A stretch of DNA of 64,000 nt from Cupriavidus basilensis (GCF_000876015.1 NZ_BBQM01000031.1:51672-115671); one strand, 5' to 3'. Positions 1-9,634 are shown, counted from the stretch's first letter. Notes: a model not told the origin generated them from the sequence alone. Made by a program: numbers and translations.

Positions 1-41
1 GGTCAAGTAGCCGGCTGCGGCCTTGCCGCTGCACAACCCGT

Positions 42-65
42 GAGGCCCGCCGTCGAGCGGGCCTC
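42..65 (+). terminator. Hairpin before the tail chaperone gene
   Basis: A perfect 9-bp stem (GAGGCCCGC / GCGGGCCTC) with a 6-nt loop is followed only by a weak T-rich stretch. It lies directly before the ribosome binding site of the tail chaperone gene. A stop codon at 8-10 is probably the end of an upstream tail gene that lies outside the window. It may be a terminator or an RNA-processing hairpin between virion genes. Confidence 0.4.
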
Positions 66-90
66 CGTCATTTCCAGGAGAACCACCCCA

Positions 91-438
91 ATGGCATTCA
101 AGCTCACCACCACGCCGACCTTCGGCGCGCGCGTCACCGTCGAGACCCTCAACGAGAGGGGCGTCATCGAGAAATCGCAATTCCTGGCGATTTTCACCCG
201 CTACACCGTGACCCAGCTCGAGGAGCTCAAAGCACGTTGGCTGTCCGAGGGCAAGGATGATCCCTGCTGGCTCGCGCGTCAGGTCCTGGTCGGCTGGAAA
301 GAGCTGGTAGCCGACGACGGCACCGTGGCCGAGTTCAACGAAGAGAACAAGGCCGTGCTGCTGCAGATCCCGCCGGCTGTCGCCGCGTTGCAGGCAGCGT
401 TCTGGGACAACGTCATCACCTCGCGCGCAAAAAACTGA
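91..438 (+). CDS. Phage tail assembly chaperone, zero-frame product
   Basis: This 115-residue protein is the short form of the tail assembly chaperone of a long-tailed phage (the role of lambda gpG). It would coat the tape measure protein while the tail tube forms. I start it at the ATG at 91 because a clear AGGAG sits about ten bases upstream; an earlier in-frame ATG at 40 lies inside the hairpin. The frame ends in Ala-Lys-Asn-stop, and those last codons form a slippery heptamer at 429-435. The tape measure gene follows immediately, which is the diagnostic order for this family. The assignment comes from position, size and the frameshift site; the sequence itself is not strongly conserved. 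Confidence 0.8.
   Translation: MAFKLTTTPTFGARVTVETLNERGVIEKSQFLAIFTRYTVTQLEELKARWLSEGKDDPCWLARQVLVGWKELVADDGTVAEFNEENKAVLLQIPPAVAALQAAFWDNVITSRAKN
429..435 (+). other. Programmed -1 ribosomal frameshift site (A AAA AAC)
   Basis: In the frame of the upstream gene the codons read gcA AAA AAC and then TGA. This is exactly the X XXY YYZ arrangement needed for tandem -1 slippage. After slipping, translation continues with CTG at 435 into an open frame to 821. The site overlaps the end of the short chaperone, as in the lambda G/GT system. Confidence 0.85.
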
Positions 439-821
439 TCGAGGCCGCGCGGCATTGGGCCGGCGCGCGCGAAACCGACTTCGAGGCGGACGCCGATGTG
501 GCCGACGCGCTGGAGGCGATGGGTGCGCCGGCGGAGGTGGTGGCAGCAGCGCGGGCCCGGGGCAGTGGCGAGGATTTTTTCTACCACGACGACACCCGGG
601 AGGCGGTGCTGTTTTTCCTCGACCTGTGGAGCCAGTGGAACCACGTTGGCACGATGGCCGGTGTGGTGCGCACCGGCCTCAACTACCCAGCCGTGGAGAG
701 TGCCATGCGCCTCAGCGGCATCGGTGGAAAGAGCCGCGCGGCCTTGTTCGCAGATCTCCAGTTGATGGAGAGTGCGGCGCTCAAAGTCTTCCTGGAGGAA
801 GCCGAGAGACGCCGCCGATGA
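435..821 (+). CDS. Tail assembly chaperone, frameshift extension (gpT-like)
   Basis: This open frame has no convincing start of its own: the candidate ATG at 496 is in another frame and the GTG at 498 has no ribosome binding site. It is in the -1 frame relative to the upstream gene. Read through the slippery site, it gives a fusion of about 243 residues, with 128 contributed here. The extension contains an acidic stretch and a segment reading LDLWSQWNHVG, which resembles the DUF1799 phage family found at this position. In lambda the equivalent gpGT form links the tape measure to tail tube subunits. I annotate it as the C-terminal part of one protein, not as a separate gene. Confidence 0.75.
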   Translation: MIEAARHWAGARETDFEADADVADALEAMGAPAEVVAAARARGSGEDFFYHDDTREAVLFFLDLWSQWNHVGTMAGVVRTGLNYPAVESAMRLSGIGGKSRAALFADLQLMESAALKVFLEEAERRRR

Positions 822-825
822 CCAC

Positions 826-850
826 AACACCCGCTTCGGCGGGTGTTTTC
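826..850 (+). terminator. UUCG-loop hairpin terminator
   Basis: The stem ACACCCGC / GCGGGTGT closes a TTCG tetraloop and runs into TTTTC. It sits between the chaperone frame and the ribosome binding site of the tape measure gene. It is one of several such hairpins spaced through the prophage. Confidence 0.7.
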
Positions 851-868
851 ATTTGAAGGGAGGGGCCT

Positions 869-3800
869 GTGTCCGATCTCGGGAACATGGTTGTCCGGTT
901 GCGTGCTGACCTGGCCGAATACAAACAGGATATGGCCGGTGGCGCCGCCGTCGCGGTGCAAACCGGGGCCAAGATCGAGGGCGCCATGCAGGGCGCCGCG
1001 ACACGAGCGGAGCAGAGCGCCGCGATCGTGGCGCGCAGCTCGGAGCGCCTGGCCGGCTCGATGAACCGGGCCGTGGAATCCACCGGCGCGCTGAACCGCC
1101 AGTTTGATGGTCTTCTGCGCACGCTCGGCGGCATCGGGCTCGGTCTCACCATCAGCGAGATGGTCAGCCTGTCGGATGCCTCCACCAATCTGGCGGCGCG
1201 CATCGGCCTGGTGTCGTCCTCGGCCGCGGCGGCGACGCAAACGCAGGCTGCGCTGTACGACATCGCGCAGCGCACGCGCCAGCAGTGGGAAGGGGTGACG
1301 CAGACCTACTCCTACCTCGCCAAGGCGGGCCAGGAGCTGGGCGTCAGCCAGGAAAAAATCTTGCGCGTGACCGAGAATACCTCCAAGGCCATTGCGCTCA
1401 GCGGCGGGGCTGCGGAAACGACCCAGGCTGCCCTGGTGCAGTTTTCGCAGGGCCTCGCCAGCGGCACGCTCCGCGGCGAAGAGCTCAATTCGGTGCTCGA
1501 GCAGGCGCCGCGCCTGGCGCAGGCATTGGCTGACGGCCTGGGCGTCTCCATCGGGGAGCTGCGCAAGCTGGGCGAAGAGGGCAAGCTGGTACCGGCGCAA
1601 CTGCTGGATGCGCTCGACAAGGCCGGCAAGCAACTGCGCGCGGAGTTCGCCTCGATGCCGCTGACGGTCGAGCAGTCGTTCACCCAACTGCAGAACGCGC
1701 TCATGAAGCGCATCTCGGACATGAACGAGGCCTCGGGCGTGTTCCGCAAGCTGGCGGATGGCGTTTCCTTCCTGGCCATGAATCTGGACTACGTGACGGC
1801 GGCGCTCACCGGCCTTACCGCCGCCAAGGCGGCAGATTGGGCGCTGAATGCGGCGTCTTCGTTCGCGCGCAAGGCCGATGCAGCCATGCTGTCGGCAGCA
1901 GCGACCCGGCAGGAGACCACCGCTACGCTGCTGGCGATCGAGGCCGAGGTTGCCCGCACCGCGGCGCGCACGGCGGACATGACGGCGAGCTCGGCGGCTA
2001 TCGGTGTGGCGCGTACTGAGCAGACGGCCCGTTTGGCCAGTGCCAATGCGTCGCTGCAAGCCGCTGAGGCGACGCTTGCCGCGGCCACGGCCGCCGGCGC
2101 GCTGTCCGGTGCCCTGCGGCTAGTGCGCGAGGCCGACCTACAGGCGACCGCGGCAACGGCGGCGCGCTCGGCGGCGCTGGCGGAGCTGGCCGTCCTGGGT
2201 CAGCAGCAAGTGCGCGTGAACCTTGAGGTGGCCGCCGCCACCGAGGCCAATGCAGCGGCCCAGCGCTCGCTGGCAACTGCCCAGGCGGCGGGCGCTGGTG
2301 GTGCCGGCATCGCCGCTCGGGCCCTGGGCCTGCTGGGCGGCCCGCTGGGGGCGGTGGTGACTGTGCTGGGCCTCGGTGTCACGGCGTGGGAGATCTACTC
2401 GGCCAGGCAGCGCGATGCCGCGCGCGAAGCGGCGGATTCGTCGGGCAAGCAGGCGGCCGTCAGCGTTCAGACGACGCAGCAGATCATTGACGATCTGAAC
2501 AAGCAGATTGCCAAGTACCGGGAGCGCAACGAAGTGCGCGACGGCACGCCGGCGGCCGATACGGCGAGGCTGGTCGACCAGAAGCAGCGCTTGGCGGACC
2601 TGCACACGCGGAATGCTGCCATCACGCCGGAGCAACGCGCTGCCAACCCCTATAACCCGGATCTGCTGGATGAAGCGCGGCTCGAGAACGCCATCGTCGA
2701 GGCGGAGACAGCCATGCGCGCGGAGCGCGTGCGCAAGCTTCAGGCGGAAAACGAAAAGTTCGATCAGCAGCTCAAGGGCATCAACGAGAACTACGAGAAA
2801 TACATCACCACGCAGAAGGGCTTGCTGGCCGAGGGTGCCATCAGCCTCTCTACCTACGTCGATCGTGTCAAGGTGGCCTATGACAAGTGGGCCGGCGGCT
2901 CCAAGGACGCGGAGACGGCCAATAAGGCCTTCCAGAACATGCTGGGCGGCCAGATGGCGTCGATCGAGCAGCAAAGCAAGCTGCGCGAAGACACGCTCAA
3001 GCGCGAGCTGGCCAACATCGACCGCCTGCGCAAGACCGGGCAGATCACGGAGAGCGAGGCGCTGCAGAGTAGCTACGATGCACGCGAGACGGCCCTGCAG
3101 GGCGAGATTGCGCAGGCCAAGCAGCTCGAGGACCTGGCCGCCGGCAAGAAAGAGCTGGCGGCACGCGAGAAGTACCACGGCGAGCGCGTGCGCCTCGAGG
3201 CGGAGCTCGCGGCGTTGGACCAGGAGCGCGTCAACGCGCTCAAGGACCAGACCGAGCAGCTCTACCGTGCCCAGGCGGACAGCGACCAGAAGACGCTGAT
3301 GGGCATCGAGCAGCGCATCGTGGCCGTGAAGGACGAAACGCTGCTGTACGGGCGCCTGCCGTCGGTGATCGAGTCGGTGACGGTCGCTCGCCTCCAGGAG
3401 CGGCGGGAGGCCATTGCCATGCTCGACCCCATGAGCGACCAGCTCAAGGCGCTCGATGCGGAGATCGACGCGCGCAAGCGCCTGCAGGAGGCGCTGTCGG
3501 CCAAAGAGACCACCGAGGCCCGCTATGACCTGGCCAAGAAAACCGAGGAGGAATGGAAGCGGCTCTCCAACGAGCTGGGACAGGGCCTGACCGATTCCCT
3601 GTTCCGCGCCTTTGAATCGGGCAAGGATTTCGGCCGCACCTTCCTGGACGGCCTCAAGAACCTGGCCAAGACCACCCTGCTGCGCATTCCTATCCAGTAC
3701 GTGCAGAACGGCATCCTGAGTGCCTTTGGCCTGGGTGGGGGCAGCGGTGGCGCCGGCGGGGCCATTCAAAGCGCGGCGGACCTCTACGGCATGGTCGACA

Positions 3801-5701
3801 AGATCAAGACGGGCTACGGCCTGGTGTCGGCCTGGCTGGGCGGTGGCGGTAGCGCGGCAACCGGCGCCACGTTCGGCGGGACCGGCTTCCTGGCTGGTGG
3901 CCTGTTCGGGGCCGGCACCGGCGCTTCGATCTATGGCGCTGGTGCCGCCGGCGTGGCCTATGGTGCGAATGCCGGCCTGTCGCTGTACGGAGCGGGTACC
4001 GCCCTGTCGCTGTCGGGCAGCACGGCCGGCCTCGGCGCAATGGCCGGCTCCGCTGGCGCCAGCGCCGGCGGCATCGGTGCCGGCATCAGCGGTGCGATGG
4101 CCGCGGTGCCGGTGGCCGGCTGGGTGGCGGCGGGGATGGCGGCGGCAGATGCCTTGTTCGCCAAAGGGTGGGACTACAAGAAAGTGGACATGAACACCCT
4201 CGGCAAGGTCTACGGGGCAGCCACGTTCGGCGCGGACAGCCTGCTGCGCAGTGTCGGCGTCAGCGATCGCTTGGCCAACGTGCTTTCCGGTGCCTCGACC
4301 ATCACGGCGCTGTTCGGCCGCAAGAAGCCGGAAGTGCAGGCCGCCGGCATCGTGGGCGACTTCACCGCCGACGGGTTCAGCGGTCAGCAGTTCGTGGACT
4401 GGAAGGCCAAGGGTGGCTTGTTCCGCAGCGACAAGAAATGGACCGACTACTCGGCGCTGGACGACCAGCAATCTGCTGTGTTTGGTGGCGCCGCCAAGGG
4501 TTCGCTGGCGTTCTATGAGAATCTGGACAAGCTCGCGGGCGGTGCAGGCCTGCAAGACCGACTCGGCTCGTTCCGCTACAGCGTGCGAGCGGATCTGCGC
4601 TCGCAGGACCAGGTGGACCAGCTGCTCAAGGACATGTCGAACTCGATGGGCAGCCAGCTGCTGCCGCAGCTCGAGGCGCTCCGTCAGGGCGAGGAATCGG
4701 TGTCCGATGCGGCGCAGCGTTTGACCGATGTCTACACTTCCACCAATACGGTGGCGTCCGTCCTTGGCAAGACCACCGAACAGGCCTTTGGTGGGGTGGG
4801 CCTGGCCACGGCCAAGCTGCGGCAGAACCTGGTCGACCTGGGCGGCGGGCTGGACACGTTCAACGCCAAGGTGGCCGACTACTACGCCGGCTATTTCTCC
4901 GACGAGGAGAAGATCACCAGGTTGCGCAGCCAGCTCTCCGACAGCTTCAAGGATCTTGGGCTCGCCATGCCGGAGACCCGCGCGGGCTTCCGGGCCTTGG
5001 TCGAATCGCTGGACCTGAGCACGGACAACGGCCAGCAGCTGTTCGTGGCGATGATGAACCTGGCGCCGTCCTTCGGCCAGGTGGCGGATGCCACGGCGGC
5101 GGCGGAGGCCGCCACCAAGGCATTCGGCGACCAGGTGAAGCAGTTTCAGGACCAGCTGCTACTGGGCAACCTCTCGACGCTCACGCCCGAGCAGCAGTAT
5201 GCGGAGGCGAAGCGCCGCTATGACGAAACATCGGCCAAGGCAATGGGCGGTGATGCTGATGCTCGGTCGCAGTGGTCGCAGATCGCGCAGGCCTTCCTGG
5301 AAGCATCGCGGGCCTACTACGCGAGCGGCGGCCAGTATACCGACGACTTCAACAAGGTCCAGGGTTTCAGGCCGGACGGCTCGCACGCGAACGGCCTGGC
5401 CTACGTGCCTTTCGACGGGTACATGGCGGAGCTGCACAAGGGCGAGCGGGTGCTGACCCGGGAGGAAAACGCGCGGTTCAGCAAGCCGGCGGACTGGTCC
5501 GGTTTCGGTCGGGGCGGCGCGCCGGCGATGACGGCGGAAATCAAAGCGCTGCGTGCTGAGGTTCAGGCGCTGCGCGAAGACAACCGCCAGCTCGCCGCCG
5601 CGCGCATGCAGCAGGCCCAGGACAACCACCAGGAGGCCGTCACGGTGGCCGGCCGCCAAAGCCGGCGGCTGGACGATATTTCCAACAACATCAAGCCATG
5701 A
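869..5701 (+). CDS. Phage tail tape measure protein
   Basis: This 1610-residue protein is the largest of the phage and sets tail length; it leaves through the tube during DNA injection. It starts with GTG at 869, seven bases after a GGGAGGGG ribosome binding site. The N-terminal part (about residues 80-265) has the Ala/Gln-rich helical pattern of the tape measure domain, including a LASGTLRGEELNSVLEQAP segment typical of the family. Long coiled-coil stretches follow. A Gly/Ala-rich hydrophobic region lies around residues 950-1100, as expected for membrane insertion. Near the C-terminus the segment GLAYVPFDGYMAELHKGERV is a common tape measure end motif. Its stop overlaps the next start (ATGA), so the virion genes are probably translationally coupled. 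Confidence 0.95.
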   Translation: MSDLGNMVVRLRADLAEYKQDMAGGAAVAVQTGAKIEGAMQGAATRAEQSAAIVARSSERLAGSMNRAVESTGALNRQFDGLLRTLGGIGLGLTISEMVSLSDASTNLAARIGLVSSSAAAATQTQAALYDIAQRTRQQWEGVTQTYSYLAKAGQELGVSQEKILRVTENTSKAIALSGGAAETTQAALVQFSQGLASGTLRGEELNSVLEQAPRLAQALADGLGVSIGELRKLGEEGKLVPAQLLDALDKAGKQLRAEFASMPLTVEQSFTQLQNALMKRISDMNEASGVFRKLADGVSFLAMNLDYVTAALTGLTAAKAADWALNAASSFARKADAAMLSAAATRQETTATLLAIEAEVARTAARTADMTASSAAIGVARTEQTARLASANASLQAAEATLAAATAAGALSGALRLVREADLQATAATAARSAALAELAVLGQQQVRVNLEVAAATEANAAAQRSLATAQAAGAGGAGIAARALGLLGGPLGAVVTVLGLGVTAWEIYSARQRDAAREAADSSGKQAAVSVQTTQQIIDDLNKQIAKYRERNEVRDGTPAADTARLVDQKQRLADLHTRNAAITPEQRAANPYNPDLLDEARLENAIVEAETAMRAERVRKLQAENEKFDQQLKGINENYEKYITTQKGLLAEGAISLSTYVDRVKVAYDKWAGGSKDAETANKAFQNMLGGQMASIEQQSKLREDTLKRELANIDRLRKTGQITESEALQSSYDARETALQGEIAQAKQLEDLAAGKKELAAREKYHGERVRLEAELAALDQERVNALKDQTEQLYRAQADSDQKTLMGIEQRIVAVKDETLLYGRLPSVIESVTVARLQERREAIAMLDPMSDQLKALDAEIDARKRLQEALSAKETTEARYDLAKKTEEEWKRLSNELGQGLTDSLFRAFESGKDFGRTFLDGLKNLAKTTLLRIPIQYVQNGILSAFGLGGGSGGAGGAIQSAADLYGMVDKIKTGYGLVSAWLGGGGSAATGATFGGTGFLAGGLFGAGTGASIYGAGAAGVAYGANAGLSLYGAGTALSLSGSTAGLGAMAGSAGASAGGIGAGISGAMAAVPVAGWVAAGMAAADALFAKGWDYKKVDMNTLGKVYGAATFGADSLLRSVGVSDRLANVLSGASTITALFGRKKPEVQAAGIVGDFTADGFSGQQFVDWKAKGGLFRSDKKWTDYSALDDQQSAVFGGAAKGSLAFYENLDKLAGGAGLQDRLGSFRYSVRADLRSQDQVDQLLKDMSNSMGSQLLPQLEALRQGEESVSDAAQRLTDVYTSTNTVASVLGKTTEQAFGGVGLATAKLRQNLVDLGGGLDTFNAKVADYYAGYFSDEEKITRLRSQLSDSFKDLGLAMPETRAGFRALVESLDLSTDNGQQLFVAMMNLAPSFGQVADATAAAEAATKAFGDQVKQFQDQLLLGNLSTLTPEQQYAEAKRRYDETSAKAMGGDADARSQWSQIAQAFLEASRAYYASGGQYTDDFNKVQGFRPDGSHANGLAYVPFDGYMAELHKGERVLTREENARFSKPADWSGFGRGGAPAMTAEIKALRAEVQALREDNRQLAAARMQQAQDNHQEAVTVAGRQSRRLDDISNNIKP

Positions 5702-7182
5702 CCATTGCAATTGAGGTGACTGCCTGGCGGATCTCGGCCGCGGCGGTGGAGACCTTGCGCTTTGCAAGCGAGGGCTTCACCACGCGGCCGACTGATACGC
5801 CGGCCAATGCGTACTTCGACGGCCGCCTGCAGGAGCAGCCGCGGCTGGGCCGGTCGCTGTTCGACCGCGCCACTACCTACGGCGCGTCGCGCGCCTCGGT
5901 CGGGCAGATTCGCCTTCTGAATCCCGATGGCGCGCTCGATCTGCTGGCCACCGACTACGCCGTCGACGGCCGGCCCTTCGTCGTGAAGGTCGGGCAGCTC
6001 GGCACGCCGGTGGCCACCTGGTCGACGGTGATGTCCGGTCTGCTCGATGACGTTGCCGCGGAGGACGGCGTTGTCAATCTGAAGGTGCGCGACCGCCTGG
6101 CCTTCCTGGGCAAGCCGCTGGACCGGCCCAAATACGCGGGCAGCAACGTGCTGCCCGACGGTGTGGAGGGCACGAAAGACGACCTCAAGGACCAGTACAA
6201 GCCGCGCATCTATGGCGCGGTGCTGAACGTGCCCACGAAGGCGGTCAACACGTCCAAGCTCGTCTATCAAGTCTCCGACCAGGCCTGCGCCGTGAGCGCG
6301 GTCTATGACAACGGCGTGGGGCTGGCTCGCGGCGCCGACTACGCCGACCAGACGGCGCTGCTGGCTACCGCGCCGGCGGCCGGCACGTTTCGCTGCTGGC
6401 AGGGCCTGTTCCGGCTCGGCTCCGCGCCGGCGGGCCAGGTGACAGCGGATGCGGCCACGGTCGAGCAGCGCGCGGGTGCGCTGCTCCAGCAGGTCGCGCT
6501 CGACGCGGGCATCCCCGCCGCCGACATCGAGGGCGCAGACGTGGCGGCGCTGAACGCGGCCAACGCGGCGGCGGTCGGGGTGTGGGTGGACGGCGAGACG
6601 AATGGGCAGGCGGTGATGGATACGCTCGCCAATGCCATCGGCGCCTGGTACGGCTTCGACCGGCTCAACCGCCTGCGCATGGGGCGCCTCACGCAGCCGG
6701 CGGGCGTGCCGGTTGCACGCTGGCCGGCGGATGCCGTGACCAGCCTGGTGTTGCGCGAGGCGGGCGTGCCCAACTGGCGCACCGTGGTGCGGTACGCACG
6801 GAACTACACCGTCCAGGCCCAGCCCGCCGGCAGCGTGTCGCAGGCACGCAAGGCCTTCCTTGCCGAGGAATACCGGCAGGCGGCCGTCGAGGTGCCCGCA
6901 GTCAAAACGCCGTGGCCCTCCTCGGAAGAGCTGTCGTTCGATACGGCCTTGATCGCGGAGGCTGATGCGGTGGCGGAGGCCAACAGGCGCAGCGCGCTGT
7001 ATAGCGTGCGGCGCATGCTGGTTGACGCCGACGTGCCGCTGTCGGAGCTGGCCGCCGTCGACCTGGGTGCGGTCGTGATGCTGGACGGCGCCAGATACGT
7101 GGCGCCCGGGCGGCTGCTGTGCGTGATCGCGCTGGATGCCGGTGTCGATAACGACACCGTGAAACTGACATTGTGGGGGTAG
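5698..7182 (+). CDS. Phage tail-tip protein of unknown fold
   Basis: This 494-residue protein lies directly after the tape measure gene and overlaps it by ATGA. In lambda-like phages that position holds distal-tail and tail-tip hub proteins, so a tail-tip role is likely. It has no signal peptide and no transmembrane segment. The first half reads as mixed beta structure, and the middle contains a segment NGQAVMDTLANAIGAWYGFD of the kind seen in hub-type proteins. I do not recognise a named family with confidence. The call rests on position, length and soluble composition. Confidence 0.65.
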   Translation: MTIAIEVTAWRISAAAVETLRFASEGFTTRPTDTPANAYFDGRLQEQPRLGRSLFDRATTYGASRASVGQIRLLNPDGALDLLATDYAVDGRPFVVKVGQLGTPVATWSTVMSGLLDDVAAEDGVVNLKVRDRLAFLGKPLDRPKYAGSNVLPDGVEGTKDDLKDQYKPRIYGAVLNVPTKAVNTSKLVYQVSDQACAVSAVYDNGVGLARGADYADQTALLATAPAAGTFRCWQGLFRLGSAPAGQVTADAATVEQRAGALLQQVALDAGIPAADIEGADVAALNAANAAAVGVWVDGETNGQAVMDTLANAIGAWYGFDRLNRLRMGRLTQPAGVPVARWPADAVTSLVLREAGVPNWRTVVRYARNYTVQAQPAGSVSQARKAFLAEEYRQAAVEVPAVKTPWPSSEELSFDTALIAEADAVAEANRRSALYSVRRMLVDADVPLSELAAVDLGAVVMLDGARYVAPGRLLCVIALDAGVDNDTVKLTLWG

Positions 7183-7183
7183 G

Positions 7184-8113
7184 GTGGCCAACGTTCTTCT
7201 TGCGCATCCCAACATCGCCGATACCGGCACGCTGAGCGGCGGGGCCTGGCAGGTCAGCCGCGACAACCTGAAAGACCGGCGCCTGTCGCGCGTGGCGCGC
7301 ACGGCAACGGCAGCCAAGGCCGACACGCAATTCACGCTGGACCTCGGTCGCAGTCGACTGATGACGGTGATTGCCATCGTTCGGCACAACGTCTCGACCT
7401 CCGGTAAGTGGCGTGTGCGTCTGGCCACCGATCCGGGCTTTGCCGCGCCGGTCTACGACAACGCGGTGACGGTGCCGCTGGACGGGTCGCCTTCGCTGCA
7501 GATGGATTTCCTCACGCAGACCTTTATGGCGTGGGAGCCAGACTGGCAACTGGCATGGCCAACGCTGTTCCCGACCAGCGTGCTCGAGTGGGAAGATGAC
7601 AATTTCTGGACCGGCAGCATCACCGAGGAGGAGCGCAGGGAATATCCCTCGTTGCTGCTGGCCATTTTGCCGAAGCCGACCGCGGGCCGGTATGTCCGGG
7701 TGGAGATCGATGACGAAACGAACCCGGACGGCTATGTCGAGTTCGGCCGCATATTCGTCGGCAGTGCCTGGCAGCCCCTTTACAACGCCAACTATGGCGC
7801 GTCGATCGCCTGGGAGACCGATACCGGGATGCAGCGTGCGCTGTCCGGTACGCCGTATTTCGATCACAAGGCGGGCCGGCGCGTGACGCGCTTTGATCTC
7901 GGTTTCCTGACCCGGGATGAGGCCCTTGGCCGCATGTTCGAGATCCAGCGCAAGGCCGGCATCGACGGCGAGATCCTTCTGGTGTGGGACAGGGACGACG
8001 CGATCAATCTGATGCGGCAGTCGTATCTCGGCCGCCATCGCCAGCTCGGGCCCATCACACGGGCCTTTGTCGGTAACTTCAGCAACGCATTTGAAATCGA
8101 GGAGCTCACCTGA
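7184..8113 (+). CDS. Phage tail or minor virion protein
   Basis: This 309-residue protein begins with GTG at 7184, one base after the stop of the preceding gene, and is evidently translationally coupled to it. It contains many aromatic residues and short beta-strand patterns and has no signal peptide or membrane segment. The N-terminal two thirds have a jelly-roll-like alternation compatible with a carbohydrate- or host-binding module, but no catalytic motif is visible. The neighbours (tape measure and tip protein before, fibre protein after) make it a tail-tip or adaptor component. No specific function can be read from the sequence. Confidence 0.65.
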   Translation: MANVLLAHPNIADTGTLSGGAWQVSRDNLKDRRLSRVARTATAAKADTQFTLDLGRSRLMTVIAIVRHNVSTSGKWRVRLATDPGFAAPVYDNAVTVPLDGSPSLQMDFLTQTFMAWEPDWQLAWPTLFPTSVLEWEDDNFWTGSITEEERREYPSLLLAILPKPTAGRYVRVEIDDETNPDGYVEFGRIFVGSAWQPLYNANYGASIAWETDTGMQRALSGTPYFDHKAGRRVTRFDLGFLTRDEALGRMFEIQRKAGIDGEILLVWDRDDAINLMRQSYLGRHRQLGPITRAFVGNFSNAFEIEELT

Positions 8114-9021
8114 TGACCAGCGTAACTTTCACGCCGGACGTTGGCGGCGATGGCATCACCATCGACGACAGCGATAACCCCTCCACGGGCCTGGCCAACG
8201 GTGGCCACCGCACGCGGTTCATGATCGCGCTGCAGCAGTTCCTCAAGCTCACCATCTGGGTCAAGACCACCGCGCAGGCGGTGCTGGGCTATCGGGATGC
8301 CGCCGCGACTTCGGCGGCCAGCGCGCAGGCCTTTGCCGCTGCCGCGCAGGCAGCAGCCGGCGCGCCATCCTATGCAGGCAAGGCGAACTATGTGTTTGCT
8401 GTGAACGCCAGTGCCACCGGGGTGGGTTGGACGGACACTCCTGTTCTCACGTCGGTGACTGCTCGCGTGGGAGTGCTATCGGGTGCCAGCCCGCAACTGC
8501 GTATGGACGATACCGCTCAGGCGGGGGCATTGGGGCTGTTCGATCTGCGCAACACGGGAGGCAGCTGGGCCTTGGTGCGTAACACGGCCGCAGCGCGGGA
8601 TTTTTCCACGGCGACAAGCGAGTACATCGTCAGCGGCGCAGGCCGGCATTTGTTCGGGGGTGTTGCCGATGACGGTGCCACGAAATACCAGCTCACCGGC
8701 GACATCAGGGTCACGGGTGTGTTGACCGCAACCAACGTTACCGCTCCTTCCGACATCACGCTAAAGACTGACCTTGAGGCGCTGGTCGGGGTGCTGTCCA
8801 TGCTGAAGCGCTTGCGCGTCGTGCGCCACGGCTGGAAGGGTGACGAGAGCGGGCGCAAGGACATAGGGGTCATTGCGCAGGACCTGCTCATGGATCTGCC
8901 GGAGCTGGTGGTGGTGGGGCCAGACGGAAAGCTCTCAGTCAACTACCCCAAGCTATCGGCAGTGCTGCTTGCGGCGATTCAGGAGCAGGACCTCCGGCTG
9001 ACCGCGCTGGAGTCCCGGTAA
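8113..9021 (+). CDS. Tail fibre protein with S74-type C-terminal chaperone domain
   Basis: This 302-residue fibre-like protein begins with an ATG that shares one base with the upstream stop. Residues about 60-90 are an Ala/Ser-rich helical stretch. The middle is beta-rich. The last 90 residues match the pattern of the S74 intramolecular chaperone: they begin at Ser213-Asp214 (PSDITLKTD), continue with KDIGVIAQDLL and LSVNYPKLSAVLLAAIQEQ, and end in a helix. In this family the domain trimerises the fibre and then cleaves itself off just before that Ser-Asp. This one is short for a receptor-binding fibre, so it may act together with the following small proteins. Confidence 0.8.
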   Translation: MTSVTFTPDVGGDGITIDDSDNPSTGLANGGHRTRFMIALQQFLKLTIWVKTTAQAVLGYRDAAATSAASAQAFAAAAQAAAGAPSYAGKANYVFAVNASATGVGWTDTPVLTSVTARVGVLSGASPQLRMDDTAQAGALGLFDLRNTGGSWALVRNTAAARDFSTATSEYIVSGAGRHLFGGVADDGATKYQLTGDIRVTGVLTATNVTAPSDITLKTDLEALVGVLSMLKRLRVVRHGWKGDESGRKDIGVIAQDLLMDLPELVVVGPDGKLSVNYPKLSAVLLAAIQEQDLRLTALESR

Positions 9022-9578
9022 TGCTCGACTATCCGATTTCCTTCTACAGCATCAACGCTGAGATGGGGTTGGCACCCGAGACCCCCATCAGCCTCACAGA
9101 CGCAAACGTCCGGCGGCTCGCCAACAAGGCGGCGGGCAGCGTGTCGCTTTCTGACCTGGTCGGTATCCAGGAGTACACCATTACAGTCGGTGTGCACTCG
9201 ACCCTCGACGTGTATGGGTCGAATCTAGGGGTCATAGGCGGGGACGCATATACCGAGCCGTTTGGGGGGCACGGGCAGAGCGGAAATCCTGGCTCAAAGG
9301 CATGGACGAATGGTTGGGGTGTTCGTTCGATAACCAGCGTATGGGATGGGGGAGCTGGGAGCACTGCACTGGTCTTGACAATGCCTCCTGGGCAAGTTCC
9401 CACCTTTTCATCGCTCAGCGTGGGCACCCTCACGCTGACTAGGGCCTCAGTTGTGGAGCAGCGTCCTCTCGTCAACGGGGACGCCTACTACTTCAGGTGG
9501 ATTGGCCGGATTGTCTCTCCTGATGGTGCCAGCCGGCCCGCTGTCGGAAGTCAGCTTCGCATGGCCTTGCGCCGATAG
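9021..9578 (+). CDS. Phage protein of unknown function, fibre region
   Basis: This 185-residue protein overlaps the fibre gene by one base (TAATG). It has a Gly/Ser/Thr-rich, beta-type composition with no signal peptide or membrane segment. Its base composition is noticeably less GC-biased than that of the structural genes before it, which is common for recently exchanged host-range modules. It is the last gene before a strong terminator at 9614, so it closes the first tail transcription unit. I do not recognise the family. Confidence 0.6.
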   Translation: MLDYPISFYSINAEMGLAPETPISLTDANVRRLANKAAGSVSLSDLVGIQEYTITVGVHSTLDVYGSNLGVIGGDAYTEPFGGHGQSGNPGSKAWTNGWGVRSITSVWDGGAGSTALVLTMPPGQVPTFSSLSVGTLTLTRASVVEQRPLVNGDAYYFRWIGRIVSPDGASRPAVGSQLRMALRR

Positions 9579-9613
9579 TTGCAACGCTGCATTTTTCTCG
9601 ATCCATCTATCTC

Positions 9614-9634
9614 GCCACCTTCGGGTGGCTTTTT
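9614..9634 (+). terminator. UUCG-loop hairpin terminator
   Basis: GCCACC-TTCG-GGTGGC is followed by TTTTTC, and the GGAGGG ribosome binding site of the next gene starts only a few bases on. It is the clearest intrinsic terminator in the tail region. Confidence 0.75.

Noticed and set aside
498..821. An independent phage gene starting with GTG at 498
   Set aside because: No ribosome binding site and the frame opens without a start right after the slippery heptamer; it is better explained as a frameshift extension.
2138..4555. Long open frame on the minus strand across the tape measure gene
   Set aside because: It is rich in Arg, Gln and His with no domain, as expected for the antisense of GC-rich coding sequence.
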